A DNA stretch of 64,000 nt from Catelliglobosispora koreensis DSM 44566 (GCF_000379685.1 NZ_KB903252.1:124206-188205), one strand, 5' to 3'. Shown: positions 1 to 9,467, numbered from the stretch's first letter. The notes: a model not told the origin generated them from the sequence alone. Made by a program: numbers and translations.

Positions 1-834
1 CACATCCTCACCCTTGGTGACGCGGCTATATAGCCCATGCGCCTCAAGGATGAAAAAACCGCCACAGATCATTGCTGGTACGCCGTAAATCGTCGACATT
101 CCCATCGGCCACGCCGCGAGCGACACCAGGACGGTCAGCCACGCGTAGATGACCGCGTCGCGAGCGACGTGCCGTGGTGTCGCCACCACCGGCAGCATCG
201 GGATGCCCGCCTTGGCGTAATCGTCACGGAACCGGATGGCCAGCGCGTAAAAGTGCGGCATCTGCCAGAAGAACACGATCCCGAAGAGCACCCACGCCAG
301 CGGCGACAGCGACCCGGTCACGGCGGCCCAGCCGATGAGCACCGGCATCGCCCCGCAGATGCCACCCCAGAACGTGTTGTGCTTGGTGGTGCGCTTGAGC
401 CACGCCGTGTAGATGACGTCGTAGTAGAAGATGGCGCCCGCCGTGAGAGCGGTAGCCAGAGGGTTCGTGAACGCCGCCATCAAGCTCACGGAGATGACCG
501 CCAGCGTGAGCCCGAAGATCAGCGCGTTGCGTGGGGCGATCACGTGCGTGGCTAGCGGACGCTGTTTGGTCCGGCCCATGAGCGGGTCGATGTCGCGGTC
601 GAGGTAGCAGTTGATCGCGCTTGACCCACCCGCGGCAAGCGATCCGCCGACGAGCACGACCAGCATCAGCCACCACTGCGGAAGCCCTTTGGCGGCAAGC
701 ATCATCGCCGGCAGCGTGGTCACCAGCAGCAGCTCGACGATCCGCGGCTTAGTCAGCGAGACATAGGCGCGTGTGCGGGAGAGTCGTTTGGCGGCGGTGA
801 CAGGCTGGGCTTCGGTGGCGATGGCCGTGCTCAC
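1..834 (-). CDS. ctaB: Protoheme IX farnesyltransferase (heme O synthase), 3' end outside window
   Basis: Membrane prenyltransferase that attaches a farnesyl group to heme b, giving heme O for terminal oxidases. The frame is open from a GTG at 834 to the window edge (278 codons, stop not in the window). It shows the UbiA-family signature: [11 protein letters not shown] near residue 28, then the Asp-rich motif [15 protein letters not shown], and the second conserved stretch [12 protein letters not shown]. Several hydrophobic segments follow, as expected for about nine membrane helices. It diverges from tkt, the usual actinobacterial arrangement. The GTG start gives an N-terminus starting [10 protein letters not shown]; a start further downstream is possible but would cut close to the first helix. 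What follows to the left is not visible. Confidence 0.93.
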   Translation of the reverse strand, partial: MSTAIATEAQPVTAAKRLSRTRAYVSLTKPRIVELLLVTTLPAMMLAAKGLPQWWLMLVVLVGGSLAAGGSSAINCYLDRDIDPLMGRTKQRPLATHVIAPRNALIFGLTLAVISVSLMAAFTNPLATALTAGAIFYYDVIYTAWLKRTTKHNTFWGGICGAMPVLIGWAAVTGSLSPLAWVLFGIVFFWQMPHFYALAIRFRDDYAKAGIPMLPVVATPRHVARDAVIYAWLTVLVSLAAWPMGMSTIYGVPAMICGGFFILEAHGLYSRVTKGEDV

Positions 835-930
835 GCCGCAAAGGGTACGGCCCGGGGGTTCCGCCTTGGCGCTCGGGGTGGTAATAGGCGAAACACACCA
901 CGGCACGCCATCGCGGGAAGGTAAATCGGC

Positions 931-1077
931 GCTGCGCGCTGCCCATCGTGCGGCCTCGAAACGCACCTCGTGCTCGCCTTTCGCGCGGCCTTGAAACGCC
1001 CTACGGGCTCGCCTTTCGTGCGGCATCGAAGCACGCTGCGCGCTGCCCATCGTGCGGCCTTGAAACGCCCTACGGGC
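931..1077. repeat. Mosaic of short direct repeats between ctaB and tkt
   Basis: The 297-bp ctaB-tkt intergenic region carries nested direct repeats. A 25-bp unit (gctgcgcgctgcccatcgtg plus cggcc) is at 931-955 and 1035-1059. A 24-bp unit containing cggccttgaaacgccctacg is at 985-1008 and 1054-1077. A shorter unit, ctcgcctttcg followed by c/t and gcggc, is at 973-989 and 1008-1024. The fragment ccctacggg is itself palindromic. The region must also hold the promoters of both divergent genes, but no clear -35/-10 pair stands out. No ORF with convincing coding character was seen here. Confidence 0.8.
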
Positions 1078-1131
1078 GTCAAGGCCGGGTTCAAGCATGG
1101 AGCGTGCGCGCAGTGGGTAGGGTCAACTAGC

Positions 1132-3228
1132 GTGGAGCAACTCAACTGGTCCGATCTCGACCGCCGCGCTGTTGACACCGTACGCGTTCTGGCAATGGAT
1201 GCCGTAGAGAACGCCGGTAATGGCCATCCAGGCACCGCTATGAGCCTGGCCCCCGCCGCCTACCTGCTTTTCCAGCGGGTCATGCGGCACAACCCGGTAG
1301 ACCCCGACTGGCCGGGACGTGACCGGTTCGTGCTCTCATGTGGGCACTCCAGCCTCACCCTATATATTCAGCTTTACCTATCAGGTTATGGGCTTCAGCT
1401 CGGTGACCTCAAGGCGTTGCGCCAGTGGGGATCGCTCACTCCCGGGCACCCCGAGCACGGGCACACCAAGGGCGTGGAAACCACGACCGGCCCGCTCGGG
1501 CAGGGCCTGGGCAACGCGGTCGGCATGGCGATGGCGACCCGTCGCGAGCGCGGGCTGTTCGACCCCGACGCCGCACCTGGGACCAGTTTGTTCGACCACG
1601 ACATCTACGTCTTCGTCTCCGATGGCGACATCGAAGAGGGTGTGACGCACGAGGTTTCGTCGATCGCCGGACACCAGAAGCTCGGCAACCTCATCGTGAT
1701 CTACGACGACAACGAGATCTCGATTGAGGACGACACGAAGATCGCCAAGTCCGAGGACGTGCTCAAGCGCTACGAGGCTTATGGCTGGCACACCGAGCGC
1801 GTGGACTGGGTCGGCGCCGACGGTTATCACGAGGACGTTGACGCCCTGTGGGCGGCGATCCAGCGGGCCAAGGCCGACCGTGACCGCCCGAGCTTCATCT
1901 CCCTGCGCACCATCATCGGCTGGCCCGCGCCCAACAAGCAGAACACCGGGAAGATTCACGGTTCAGCGCTGGGCAAAGAGGAAGTGGCCGCGACCAAGAA
2001 GGTCCTCGGGTTCAACCCCGACGCCAGTTTCGAAGTCGCCGCCGAAGTCCTGGAGCACTCTCGTGAGGTGAGCGCTCGGGGCCGCGAGATGCAAAAGGAG
2101 TGGGAAGCCAAGTTCGAGAAGTGGGCCAGTGAAAGCCCAGACCGGGCTGAGCTGTTCAGGCGCCTCTCCACGCGTACCCTCCCGAAGGATTGGGAAGAGC
2201 AACTGCCCACCTTCCCGGCGGACCCCAAGGGCATCGCCACGCGCGCTGCTTCCGGGCAGGTCTTGAACGCCCTCGCCCCGGTGCTGCCGGAGTTGTGGGG
2301 CGGCTCGGCCGACCTCGCCGAATCGAACAACACCACGATGAAGGGCGAACCGTCCTTTGTGCCCAGTGAGTTCGCCACGAAGGAGTTCCCCGGCTACGAA
2401 TACGGCCGGACCCTCCACTTTGGCATCCGTGAGCACGGCATGGGCGCGATCCTCAACGGCATCGTCCTGCACGGTGGCACGCGGGCGTACGGCGGAACGT
2501 TCCTGGTGTTCAGCGACTACATGCGCCCGGCGGTTCGCCTGGCCGCGCTGATGAAGCTGCCGGTCATCTACGTCTGGACACACGACTCGATCGGTCTCGG
2601 CGAAGACGGCCCGACGCACCAGCCAGTCGAGCACCTGGCGACGTTGCGCGCGATCCCCGGCCTCGATGTGGTCCGCCCGGCTGACGCCAACGAAACCGCG
2701 CTCGCGTGGCGGATGGCGCTCAACCACAAGGACCGCCCGACCGCGCTTTGCCTTACGCGGCAAGCACTTCCGGTCATGGAGCCGTCGGCCATCAAGGACT
2801 TCGACAAGGGCGCCTACATCCTGGCCGAAGCGACGGACAGCAACCCTGAGGTCATCATCATCGCCACGGGTTCGGAAGTAAACGTCGCGCTGACCGCCCG
2901 GGAGCGGCTGGAAGCCGAGGGCCACCGCGTGCGGGTCGTGTCGATGCCGTGCCGCGAATGGTTCGACCGCGCTGACGAGAGCTACCGCCACAAGGTGCTG
3001 CCGCCGTCGGTGAAGGCACGCGTGAGCGTCGAGGCCGGTATCGCGATGCCGTGGCGTGACCTCGTTGGCCCGTACGGGCAGTGCGTTTCGCTGGAGCACT
3101 TCGGCGCCAGCGCGCCCTACCAGGTGCTGTTCGAGCAGTTCGGCTTCACGCCGGACAACGTCGTGGCGGCGGCCCGTGCCACGTTGTCCCGCACCTTTCA
3201 GATCAAGGGCGAAACGACCGGGAACTGA
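1132..3228 (+). CDS. tkt: Transketolase
   Basis: Thiamine-diphosphate enzyme of the non-oxidative pentose phosphate pathway that moves two-carbon units between ketose and aldose phosphates. It is 698 residues from GTG 1132, normal for the family. It has the N-terminal NGHPG motif at residues 30-34, the ThDP-binding DGDIEEG at 164-170, and the catalytic Glu region GIREHG at 431-436 in the central pyrimidine-binding domain, then the C-terminal transketolase domain. The frame stays open upstream to 970, but that extension runs through the intergenic repeats and is not transketolase-like. GTG 1132 has a GTAGGG Shine-Dalgarno-like sequence 9 nt upstream and places the protein start correctly. First gene of tkt-tal-pgi-zwf-opcA-pgl. 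Confidence 0.97.
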   Translation: MEQLNWSDLDRRAVDTVRVLAMDAVENAGNGHPGTAMSLAPAAYLLFQRVMRHNPVDPDWPGRDRFVLSCGHSSLTLYIQLYLSGYGLQLGDLKALRQWGSLTPGHPEHGHTKGVETTTGPLGQGLGNAVGMAMATRRERGLFDPDAAPGTSLFDHDIYVFVSDGDIEEGVTHEVSSIAGHQKLGNLIVIYDDNEISIEDDTKIAKSEDVLKRYEAYGWHTERVDWVGADGYHEDVDALWAAIQRAKADRDRPSFISLRTIIGWPAPNKQNTGKIHGSALGKEEVAATKKVLGFNPDASFEVAAEVLEHSREVSARGREMQKEWEAKFEKWASESPDRAELFRRLSTRTLPKDWEEQLPTFPADPKGIATRAASGQVLNALAPVLPELWGGSADLAESNNTTMKGEPSFVPSEFATKEFPGYEYGRTLHFGIREHGMGAILNGIVLHGGTRAYGGTFLVFSDYMRPAVRLAALMKLPVIYVWTHDSIGLGEDGPTHQPVEHLATLRAIPGLDVVRPADANETALAWRMALNHKDRPTALCLTRQALPVMEPSAIKDFDKGAYILAEATDSNPEVIIIATGSEVNVALTARERLEAEGHRVRVVSMPCREWFDRADESYRHKVLPPSVKARVSVEAGIAMPWRDLVGPYGQCVSLEHFGASAPYQVLFEQFGFTPDNVVAAARATLSRTFQIKGETTGN

Positions 3229-3239
3229 GGAGTTAAGTC

Positions 3240-3326
3240 ATGAGCGAGTGCTTGCACGAGCGAATCGAAATTGCAGGGTGCTTAGTGCCTCAGGGCGAAG
3301 GCGACCGAAGGGAGACTTCGGCATGA
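3240..3326 (+). CDS. Leader ORF copy 1 (28 codons) in front of tal
   Basis: Short ORF beginning [17 protein letters not shown] and ending [10 protein letters not shown]. Its ATG lies 11 nt after the tkt stop region and has a GGAG Shine-Dalgarno 7 nt upstream. Its TGA overlaps the tal ATG (ATGA). It is the short member of a three-copy family in this window (others at 5990 and 31720). Compared with those it lacks 21 internal codons, an in-frame 63-nt difference, but keeps MSE, ERI, GCLVP and the GE.DRRE.SA tail. Codon 15 is the rare Leu codon TTA. Function is not known; the arrangement suggests termination-reinitiation coupling of tal translation. It could instead be a non-coding repeat whose open frame is incidental. 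Confidence 0.55.
   Translation: MSECLHERIEIAGCLVPQGEGDRRETSA
3305..3321 (+). promoter_or_regulatory. Hairpin with the tal Shine-Dalgarno in its loop
   Basis: The sequence ccgaagggagacttcgg folds as a 6-bp stem (CCGAAG/CTTCGG) with loop GGAGA. The GGGAG Shine-Dalgarno sits 8 nt before the tal ATG, so the stem spans both sides of the ribosome-binding site. The same structure precedes zwf and the NlpC/P60 gene. It also forms the last codons of the leader ORF, so a ribosome finishing the leader would open the stem. Confidence 0.6.
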
Positions 3327-4435
3327 GTGGCAATCTCAAGGCTTTGTCTGACGCGGGTGTGGCGGTCTGGCTCGACGACATCTCGCGCGAGCGGCTGACC
3401 GTTGGCGGTTCGCACACGGCACTCACTGAGCTGCGGGACAACTCGCACGTCGTCGGGGTCACGAGCAATCCGACGATTTTCCAGCAGGCGGTGTCCTCAA
3501 GCGACGACTACGACCAGCAGCTCACCGATCTGGCCGTCCGCAAGATTTCCGTCGAGGAAGCGCTGCGGATGATCACGACCTATGACGTGCGCTGGGCGTG
3601 CGACGTGATGCGGCCGGTGTTCGACGCGACCAACGGGCTCGATGGGCGCGTGTCCATTGAGGTCGATCCACGGCTCGCGCACGTGACGTCGCCGACGGTC
3701 GCTGAGGCCAAGCAACTGTGGTGGCTGGTCGACCGGCCCAACCTGTTCATCAAGATTCCGGCGACCCGGGCGGGCTTGCCCGCCATCACTGCGGTGCTCG
3801 CCCAGGGCATCAGTGTCAACGTGACGCTGATCTTCTCGCTCGATCGGTACAAGGACGTCATGGACGCCTGGCTGTCCGGGCTGGAGCAGGCTGATCAGAA
3901 CGGGCACGACCTGAGCAAGATCGAGTCTGTGGCGTCGTTCTTCGTGTCGCGAGTGGACACTGAAATCGACAAGCGCCTCGACGCACTGGGCAAGCCCGAG
4001 CTGAAGGGCAAGGCGGCCGTCGCGAATGCTCAGCTGGCCTATGAAGAGTTCCAGAAGGTCATGCAGAGCGCCCGCTGGGTTTCGCTTAAAGCGAAGGGCG
4101 CCAACCCACAGCGGCCGCTGTGGGCGTCAACGGGCACGAAGAACCCCGACTACTCCCCCACCCTCTACGTGGACGAGCTGGTCGCGCCGGGGACGGTCAA
4201 CACCATGCCGGAGAAGACGTTGCAGGCTGTCGCGGCCTCCAGCACCGTCATCAGCAAGGACGCGATCACCCCGAATCTGGCCGAGGCGCATGCAACGATG
4301 GAAGCGCTCAAGGCCGCCGGAGTGGACTATGACGACGTCGTCGAGGTCCTGGAACGCGAGGGAGTGGAGAAGTTCTCCACGAGCTGGCAGGAGCTCCTTG
4401 ACGGCGTGAAGTCTGCATTGGAGAGTCATGGATGA
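3323..4435 (+). CDS. tal: Transaldolase
   Basis: Transfers a dihydroxyacetone unit between sugar phosphates in the non-oxidative pentose phosphate pathway. It is 370 residues from ATG 3323, the length of the actinobacterial long-form Tal. It has the [10 protein letters not shown] motif near residue 42 and the Schiff-base lysine K144 in LFIKIPAT, with a C-terminal region ending in helices ([13 protein letters not shown]). The frame is open further upstream, but ATG 3323 has GGGAG 8 nt before it and gives the normal N-terminus [20 protein letters not shown]. Its 3' end overlaps pgi by 8 bp, so translation of the two is probably coupled. Confidence 0.97.
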   Translation: MSGNLKALSDAGVAVWLDDISRERLTVGGSHTALTELRDNSHVVGVTSNPTIFQQAVSSSDDYDQQLTDLAVRKISVEEALRMITTYDVRWACDVMRPVFDATNGLDGRVSIEVDPRLAHVTSPTVAEAKQLWWLVDRPNLFIKIPATRAGLPAITAVLAQGISVNVTLIFSLDRYKDVMDAWLSGLEQADQNGHDLSKIESVASFFVSRVDTEIDKRLDALGKPELKGKAAVANAQLAYEEFQKVMQSARWVSLKAKGANPQRPLWASTGTKNPDYSPTLYVDELVAPGTVNTMPEKTLQAVAASSTVISKDAITPNLAEAHATMEALKAAGVDYDDVVEVLEREGVEKFSTSWQELLDGVKSALESHG

Positions 4436-5993
4436 TCAGCTTTTCGCCGCCGGCGGTCTCACGGTCCGCGTAGCCGAACCGGTATCGCTGGACGAATTGG
4501 CCGAAGCGGCGCCACTACTGGCGGCGAAGGACCCCACGCTGTGGGGTTCGGAGGCCGAGCCCGAGGCGTCCAAGCGCCTCGGCTGGGTCGACACGTTCGT
4601 CCGCAGCCGTGACCTCATCGCTCAGCTAGCTGAGCTTCGCGATGAGCTGGCCGATCTCGACCACGTGGTGCTCGCGGGGATGGGCGGCTCGTCGCTCGCC
4701 CCCGAAGTCATCACGCGCACCCTCGGCGTACCGCTGACAGTGCTCGACACCACCGATCCCGGCCAGGTGCTCGCGGCGCTCAAGGACCGTCTGCTCACGA
4801 CGGTGGTGGTCGTGGCGTCAAAGTCGGGCTCGACCGTCGAAACCGACAGCCACCGCCGCGTGTACTGGCAAGCGTTCCTCGACGCTGGGCTCACCGAGGC
4901 GGAAGCCGGGCGGCACTTCGTGGTCGTCACCGATCCAGGCTCACCGCTTGAGACGACCGCCCGGGAAATGGGCGCCTACGTCATTTTGGCCGACCCCGAT
5001 GTCGGCGGGCGCTACTCGGCGCTCACCGCTTTTGGTCTCGTGCCGTCAGCTCTGGCCGGCGTCGACATCGCCGAATTGCTAGACCAGGCAGCCGAATTCG
5101 CGCCCTCCATCGGATCCGCGACGGACAATCCGTCGCTGCTTCTCGGCGCGGCGCTGGCCAAAACGAAGTTTGCCGCGCTCATTGACGACGGCACCGGCAT
5201 CACCGGTCTCGGCGACTGGGCCGAGCAGCTCATCGCCGAGTCAACCGGCAAGGAGGGCAAGGGAATCCTGCCGATCGTCGTCGAGACGCCGACCTCGCCG
5301 GGAGCCACCGGCCCGGGGGTTTTGACCGTGACCACGGGCGGGTCGCTCTACGCCGGAGACGTGCCTGGAAGTGGTGTCGCGCCAGGGGTTTCGGTCAACG
5401 GGCCGCTCGGGGCACAGTTCCTGTGCTGGGAGGCGGCGACGGCGTTCGCTGGCAAAGCCTTGGGCATCAACCCGTTCGATCAGCCCAACGTCACCGAGTC
5501 CAAGGACAACACGGCGGCGATCCTCACCTCGGGCATCCCCGTGGAGCAACCGGAGTTCGTGGACGGTGCCATCACCGCCTACGGCGTCGGCGGCTCGCTC
5601 ACGGCAGCCATCGATTTGCTGGCGTCAGACGCCGATTACGTCGCCGTCATGGCCTATCTCGACCGGTTCGCGGACGCTGCGATCGCCGACCTCCGCCCTC
5701 TGCTGGCCGCTCGCTTCGGCAAGCCGGTCACCTTCGGCTGGGGGCCGCGCTTCCTGCACTCCACCGGGCAATTCCACAAAGGGGGGCCACAGGTGGGCGC
5801 CTTCCTTCAGCTCACCGGTGCGATTACCGAAGATTTGCGGGTACCAGGTAAGCCCTACACCTTCGGTGAGTTGCAAGCCGCTCAGGCGGCCGGTGACCGC
5901 CAGGCCTTGCTGACGCGTCAGAGCCCGTTGCTGCACTTGCACTTGAGCGACCGCGCCGCCGGCATCGACGAGCTGCTCAAGGCGCTGTCATGA
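4428..5993 (+). CDS. pgi: Glucose-6-phosphate isomerase
   Basis: Interconverts glucose-6-phosphate and fructose-6-phosphate, linking glycolysis and the pentose phosphate pathway. It is 521 residues. SIS-type sugar-phosphate-binding motifs are visible: [11 protein letters not shown] near residue 84 and [11 protein letters not shown] with K132, followed by the second SIS half ([20 protein letters not shown]). The ATG overlaps the tal stop by 8 bp. This Pgi subtype is known as the C-terminal half of natural Tal-Pgi fusions in some bacteria, so the overlap here looks like the unfused counterpart. Its stop TGA overlaps the ATG of the leader ORF that precedes zwf. Confidence 0.93.
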   Translation: MDDQLFAAGGLTVRVAEPVSLDELAEAAPLLAAKDPTLWGSEAEPEASKRLGWVDTFVRSRDLIAQLAELRDELADLDHVVLAGMGGSSLAPEVITRTLGVPLTVLDTTDPGQVLAALKDRLLTTVVVVASKSGSTVETDSHRRVYWQAFLDAGLTEAEAGRHFVVVTDPGSPLETTAREMGAYVILADPDVGGRYSALTAFGLVPSALAGVDIAELLDQAAEFAPSIGSATDNPSLLLGAALAKTKFAALIDDGTGITGLGDWAEQLIAESTGKEGKGILPIVVETPTSPGATGPGVLTVTTGGSLYAGDVPGSGVAPGVSVNGPLGAQFLCWEAATAFAGKALGINPFDQPNVTESKDNTAAILTSGIPVEQPEFVDGAITAYGVGGSLTAAIDLLASDADYVAVMAYLDRFADAAIADLRPLLAARFGKPVTFGWGPRFLHSTGQFHKGGPQVGAFLQLTGAITEDLRVPGKPYTFGELQAAQAAGDRQALLTRQSPLLHLHLSDRAAGIDELLKALS

Positions 5994-6139
5994 GCGAGGG
6001 GGCGCCAATCGCAGCAAGGCCGGCCAATTGGTGGCGAAGCCTGAGCGCGAAGCACGTTTCCGGCTTTCCCGAGCGAATCGGGATCGCAGGGTGCTTAGTC
6101 CCTCGCGGCGAATGCGACCGAAGGGAGTGTTCGGCGTGA
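5990..6139 (+). CDS. Leader ORF copy 2 (49 codons) between pgi and zwf
   Basis: ORF starting [15 protein letters not shown], with a middle part [19 protein letters not shown] and tail [10 protein letters not shown]. Its ATG overlaps the pgi stop (ATGA) and its TGA overlaps the zwf GTG (GTGA), so it fills the whole pgi-zwf gap with two 4-nt overlaps. Aligned codon by codon with the copy at 31720, the two have no indels. They share 32 of 49 residues, with 8 synonymous and 17 non-synonymous codon differences; that is only weak evidence for selection on the peptide. It has TTA at codon 36. No known domain is recognised. Confidence 0.55.
   Translation: MSEGAPIAARPANWWRSLSAKHVSGFPERIGIAGCLVPRGECDRRECSA
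6118..6134 (+). promoter_or_regulatory. Hairpin with the zwf Shine-Dalgarno in its loop
   Basis: The sequence ccgaagggagtgttcgg forms a 5-bp stem (CCGAA/TTCGG) with loop GGGAGTG. GGGAG is 8 nt before the zwf GTG. It has the same architecture as the tal and NlpC/P60 copies; the loop differs from the others at the codon before TCG. Upstream in the same element, CCCGAgcgaaTCGGG (6068-6082) is a second small stem-loop, shared with the third copy. Confidence 0.6.
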
Positions 6140-7665
6140 GTGACCGGTTGTCGAATCCGTTGCGGGATCCGCAGGACCGGCGGCTGCCGCGGGTCCCGGA
6201 TCCTTGTGCCCTGGTCATTTTCGGTGTCACTGGTGACTTGGCGCGCAAGAAGCTGCTTCCCGCGGTTTACGACCTCGCCAACCGGGGGCTGTTGCCGCCC
6301 GGTTTTGTCGTGCTCGGGTTCGCCCGGCGCGATTGGGGTGACGGCGATTTCGAGCAACTGGCCCGCAAGGCGGCTCAGGAACACGCGCGCACCCCGTGGC
6401 GCGAAGAGGTGTGGGCCCGGTTGTCGGGCAACATTCGTTTCGTGGGCGGCTCGTTTGATGACGATGCCGCCTTCGATCACCTCGCGTCCACTTTGGACGA
6501 GCTGCGCGAAACGCATGGCATCCCCGGCAATGCGGCGTTCTACCTATCGATTCCGCCTTCGGCCTTCCCCATCGTGCTCAAGCAACTTGAGCGCACCGGC
6601 ATGGCCAGCAACGCGAAGTCGGGCGGCTGGCGCCGTGTCGTGGTGGAGAAGCCGTTCGGCGAAGACATCACTACCGCCAAGGCACTCAACGATCTCGTCG
6701 ACGACGTTGTCAGCGCCGAAGACGTGTTCCGCATCGACCACTACCTTGGCAAGGAGACAGTGCAGAACATCCTGGCGCTGCGTTTCGCCAACGCGCTCTG
6801 GGAACCGTTGTGGAACACCAAGTATGTCGATTCCGTGCAGATCACGATGGCCGAAGACGTCGGCATTGGATCGCGAGCCGGGTTCTATGACAACACCGGT
6901 GCCGCCCGTGACGTGCTGCAAAACCATCTGCTGCAGCTGATGGCGCTCATCGCGATGGAAGAACCGACGACGTTTGAGGCCGACGAGATCCGCAACGAGA
7001 AGCTGAAAGTGTTGCGGGCCATCACGATCCCTGCCGATATCGCGGCCGACACCGTGCGCGGTCAATACACGAGCGGCTGGGTGGCCGGGCAGCGCGTGCC
7101 GGGATACAAGGAAGAACCTGACGTCCCAGCGGAGTCCACCACGGAAACCTATGTCGCTGTGCGGCTGGGGATCCAAAATAGACGGTGGGCCGGAGTGCCG
7201 TTCTACATCAGGGCCGGCAAGCGCCTGCCCCGCCGGGTCACCGAAGTCGCCGTGCTCTTCAAGAAGGCGCCACACTTGCCGTTTCGCACCGACGACGCTG
7301 AACTGCTCGGGCACAACCAGCTCGTCATCCGGGTGCAGCCCGATGAAGGCATCATGCTCAAGTTCGGGTCGAAGGTGCCGGGCACAGCGATGGAGCTGCG
7401 CGACATCACGATGGACTTCGCCTATGGCGAGGCGTTCACCGAGTCCAGCCCGGAAGCCTACGAGCGGCTCATCCTCGACGTGCTGATCGGCGACCGGACG
7501 TTGTTCCCCGACGCCGCCGAAGTCGAAGAAGGCTGGCGCGTGGTCGACCCGCTGGAAGCCGCGTGGAACGCGACGACGCCGTTCAACTACCGCGCTGGCG
7601 AATGGGGGCCACGAGCCGCCGACGAGATGCTCGCCCGCTACGGCCACACCTGGCGAAGGGCCTAA
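6136..7665 (+). CDS. zwf: Glucose-6-phosphate 1-dehydrogenase
   Basis: First enzyme of the oxidative pentose phosphate pathway, oxidising glucose-6-phosphate to 6-phosphogluconolactone with NADP. It is 509 residues from GTG 6136. It has the Rossmann motif [11 protein letters not shown] starting at residue 30, the substrate-binding RIDHYLGKE with D201, and the G6PD C-terminal domain. The frame is open upstream through the leader repeat; the GTG is preferred because of GGGAG at 8 nt and because the protein then starts [19 protein letters not shown], normal for actinobacterial Zwf. opcA follows after one base. Confidence 0.97.
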   Translation: MSDRLSNPLRDPQDRRLPRVPDPCALVIFGVTGDLARKKLLPAVYDLANRGLLPPGFVVLGFARRDWGDGDFEQLARKAAQEHARTPWREEVWARLSGNIRFVGGSFDDDAAFDHLASTLDELRETHGIPGNAAFYLSIPPSAFPIVLKQLERTGMASNAKSGGWRRVVVEKPFGEDITTAKALNDLVDDVVSAEDVFRIDHYLGKETVQNILALRFANALWEPLWNTKYVDSVQITMAEDVGIGSRAGFYDNTGAARDVLQNHLLQLMALIAMEEPTTFEADEIRNEKLKVLRAITIPADIAADTVRGQYTSGWVAGQRVPGYKEEPDVPAESTTETYVAVRLGIQNRRWAGVPFYIRAGKRLPRRVTEVAVLFKKAPHLPFRTDDAELLGHNQLVIRVQPDEGIMLKFGSKVPGTAMELRDITMDFAYGEAFTESSPEAYERLILDVLIGDRTLFPDAAEVEEGWRVVDPLEAAWNATTPFNYRAGEWGPRAADEMLARYGHTWRRA

Positions 7666-7666
7666 C

Positions 7667-8644
7667 ATGCTGGCACTTTGGGACACCACTGGCACCGAAG
7701 TGGTCAAGAAACTCGCCGCGGAGCGGCGTAACGCGGGCGGCGTCGCGAGTGGACTCGCGCTCACCCTCGTCGTCATCGTGGACGAAGCTCGCGTACGCCA
7801 AGTGGAAGACGCCGCGACGATCGCCGCCTCGGCTCATCCCTACCGGCTGCTCGTCGTCTCACGCGGCCCCGTGCCTGGACCGGACGCGGCGACCGCCAAC
7901 GCGAAGGACCGCCTCGACGCGGAAATCATCGTGGGCGGGCGCCTCGGTCCCACCGAAGCGGTCATCATGCGCATGCACGGCCGTCTCGCTCTGCACGCGG
8001 AATCGGTCATCATGCCGCTTCTGGCGCCCGATGTCCCCGTGGTCACGTGGTGGCACGGCCCTCCCCCGGAAAAGCTGGGCTATGACCCACTGGGCGTGGT
8101 CGCCGAGCGCCGGGTCACCGACATCGCCCAGTGCTTCGATCCCGCGACCTCGCTCCTGCAGCGGGCCGCGGATTACGCACCAGGCGACACCGACCTGTCG
8201 TGGACCAGGCTGACCGGCTGGCGCTCACTGATCGCCGGTGCCTTCGACACCGGTGGCGCGACGGCGATGCGGGCCAACGTCACGGGTTCCTTGCAGGACC
8301 CGGCGACCATCCTGTTGCGCGGCTGGCTCACCGACCGGCTCGGCATCGACGTCACGTTGACCGAAGCCAAAGCACTGTCCGGAGTGGACTTCCAGCTCGA
8401 CGACGGCGGTGTGCTCAGCCTGACCAGCCGGCACGACGGGACGGCGGTGCTACACCGCAGTGGCGTCAACGACCGGATCCTGCCGCTCGTCAAGCGGCGC
8501 CTCGGGGAGGAACTCGCCGAAGAGCTGCGCCGCCTGGATCCAGATCAGCCTTACAGCTCCGCGTTGGGAGCGGCCACGGGCGTCGAGGGGCTTGAAGAGC
8601 GTTCCCCCTCGCGTACCCACATCTGGGTGGACCCGGCGAAATGA
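7667..8644 (+). CDS. opcA: Glucose-6-phosphate dehydrogenase assembly protein OpcA
   Basis: Actinobacterial and cyanobacterial accessory factor that promotes Zwf assembly and activity; it has no catalytic role of its own. It is 325 residues, begins MLALWDTTGTEVVKKLAAER, and sits between zwf and pgl as is usual in this phylum. It starts one base after the zwf stop and its stop overlaps the pgl ATG by 4 bp, so the three oxidative-branch genes are tightly coupled. Recognition rests on overall sequence character and on this position. Confidence 0.93.
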   Translation: MLALWDTTGTEVVKKLAAERRNAGGVASGLALTLVVIVDEARVRQVEDAATIAASAHPYRLLVVSRGPVPGPDAATANAKDRLDAEIIVGGRLGPTEAVIMRMHGRLALHAESVIMPLLAPDVPVVTWWHGPPPEKLGYDPLGVVAERRVTDIAQCFDPATSLLQRAADYAPGDTDLSWTRLTGWRSLIAGAFDTGGATAMRANVTGSLQDPATILLRGWLTDRLGIDVTLTEAKALSGVDFQLDDGGVLSLTSRHDGTAVLHRSGVNDRILPLVKRRLGEELAEELRRLDPDQPYSSALGAATGVEGLEERSPSRTHIWVDPAK

Positions 8645-9408
8645 CCACTGACGTTGTCGTTCACGCCGACCCTCACCTGCTCGCCCAGGCCGCCGCGGCG
8701 CGGCTGATCGTCAAGATGATCGACGCGCAGGCCTCCCGGGGGCTGGTCAGCATCGTGCTGACCGGCGGCCGGGTGGCCAAGGCGATCTATGAAGCCGTCG
8801 CGACGAACCCGGCCCGCGACGCGGTCGACTGGTCGCGCGTCGAGCTGTGGTGGGGAGATGAGCGGTTCCTGCCCAGCGGCGATCCCGAGCGCAACGAAAC
8901 CCAAGCGCGCCAAGCACTTCTGGACAAGGTCCCGCTGAACCCGGACCGGGTGCACCCGATGCCCCCGAGTGATGGGCCAGACGGTGCCGATCCGGAACTG
9001 GCCGCCGCGCGTTACGCCAGTGTGCTGGCCCGTGCCGCGGCTCCCACCTCAGCCGAGCTGCCGTACTTCGACGTGGTTCTGCTGGGCGTGGGCGAAGACG
9101 GTCACGTGGCCTCGCTGTTCCCGGAGCATCCGGCGGCATACGAGTCCCGCCCGGTTAGTGCCGTGCGGGGCAGCCCGAAGCCGCCTCCCGTGCGGACGAC
9201 GCTGACGCGGACCGCGCTCAACACGGCCGAAGAACTCTGGCTGATCGCCGCAGGACCGGACAAGGCGAAAGCGGTCGGCATGGCATTGGCTGGCGCGGGG
9301 CCTGTGCAAGTGCCCGCTGCTGGTGTGAGCGGCGTCACGAAAACGGTGTGGCTGCTCGACCGGGCCGCCGCGACTGAGGTTCCGCTCAAGTCCCGCGCTC
9401 TGCGCTAA
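8641..9408 (+). CDS. pgl: 6-phosphogluconolactonase
   Basis: Hydrolyses 6-phosphogluconolactone to 6-phosphogluconate, the step after Zwf. It is 255 residues of the DevB/SOL type, with the early SIVLTGGRVAKAIYE sugar-phosphate motif, ELWWGDERF near residue 70 and LLGVGEDGHVASLFPEHP near residue 147. The ATG overlaps the opcA stop by 4 bp. It is the last gene of the operon, followed by a strong hairpin. Confidence 0.96.
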   Translation: MTTDVVVHADPHLLAQAAAARLIVKMIDAQASRGLVSIVLTGGRVAKAIYEAVATNPARDAVDWSRVELWWGDERFLPSGDPERNETQARQALLDKVPLNPDRVHPMPPSDGPDGADPELAAARYASVLARAAAPTSAELPYFDVVLLGVGEDGHVASLFPEHPAAYESRPVSAVRGSPKPPPVRTTLTRTALNTAEELWLIAAGPDKAKAVGMALAGAGPVQVPAAGVSGVTKTVWLLDRAAATEVPLKSRALR

Positions 9409-9434
9409 AGCACTAGCTACGCCTGAAAGACACG

Positions 9435-9467
9435 CAGAAGGCCGCGCTCAGTGAGCGCGGCCTTCTG
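9435..9467. terminator. Bidirectional terminator between pgl and secG
   Basis: Perfect 15-bp stem with a 3-nt AGT loop (left arm cagaaggccgcgctc). It is symmetrical and lies 26 bp after the pgl stop and 15 bp after the convergent secG stop, so it can serve both. There is no T-run on either side, as is common in high-GC actinobacteria. Confidence 0.85.

Noticed and set aside
224-676. 150-codon minus-strand frame inside ctaB
   Set aside because: A different minus-strand frame across the same bases encodes ctaB with all UbiA motifs, so this one is a shadow.
970-1131. N-terminal extension of transketolase through the repeat region
   Set aside because: The added 54 residues come from repeated intergenic DNA, are Arg/Ala-rich and match no transketolase; GTG 1132 has a Shine-Dalgarno-like sequence.
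1963-3099. 378-codon open frame antisense to tkt
   Set aside because: Shadow of transketolase; no motifs, very high Arg content.
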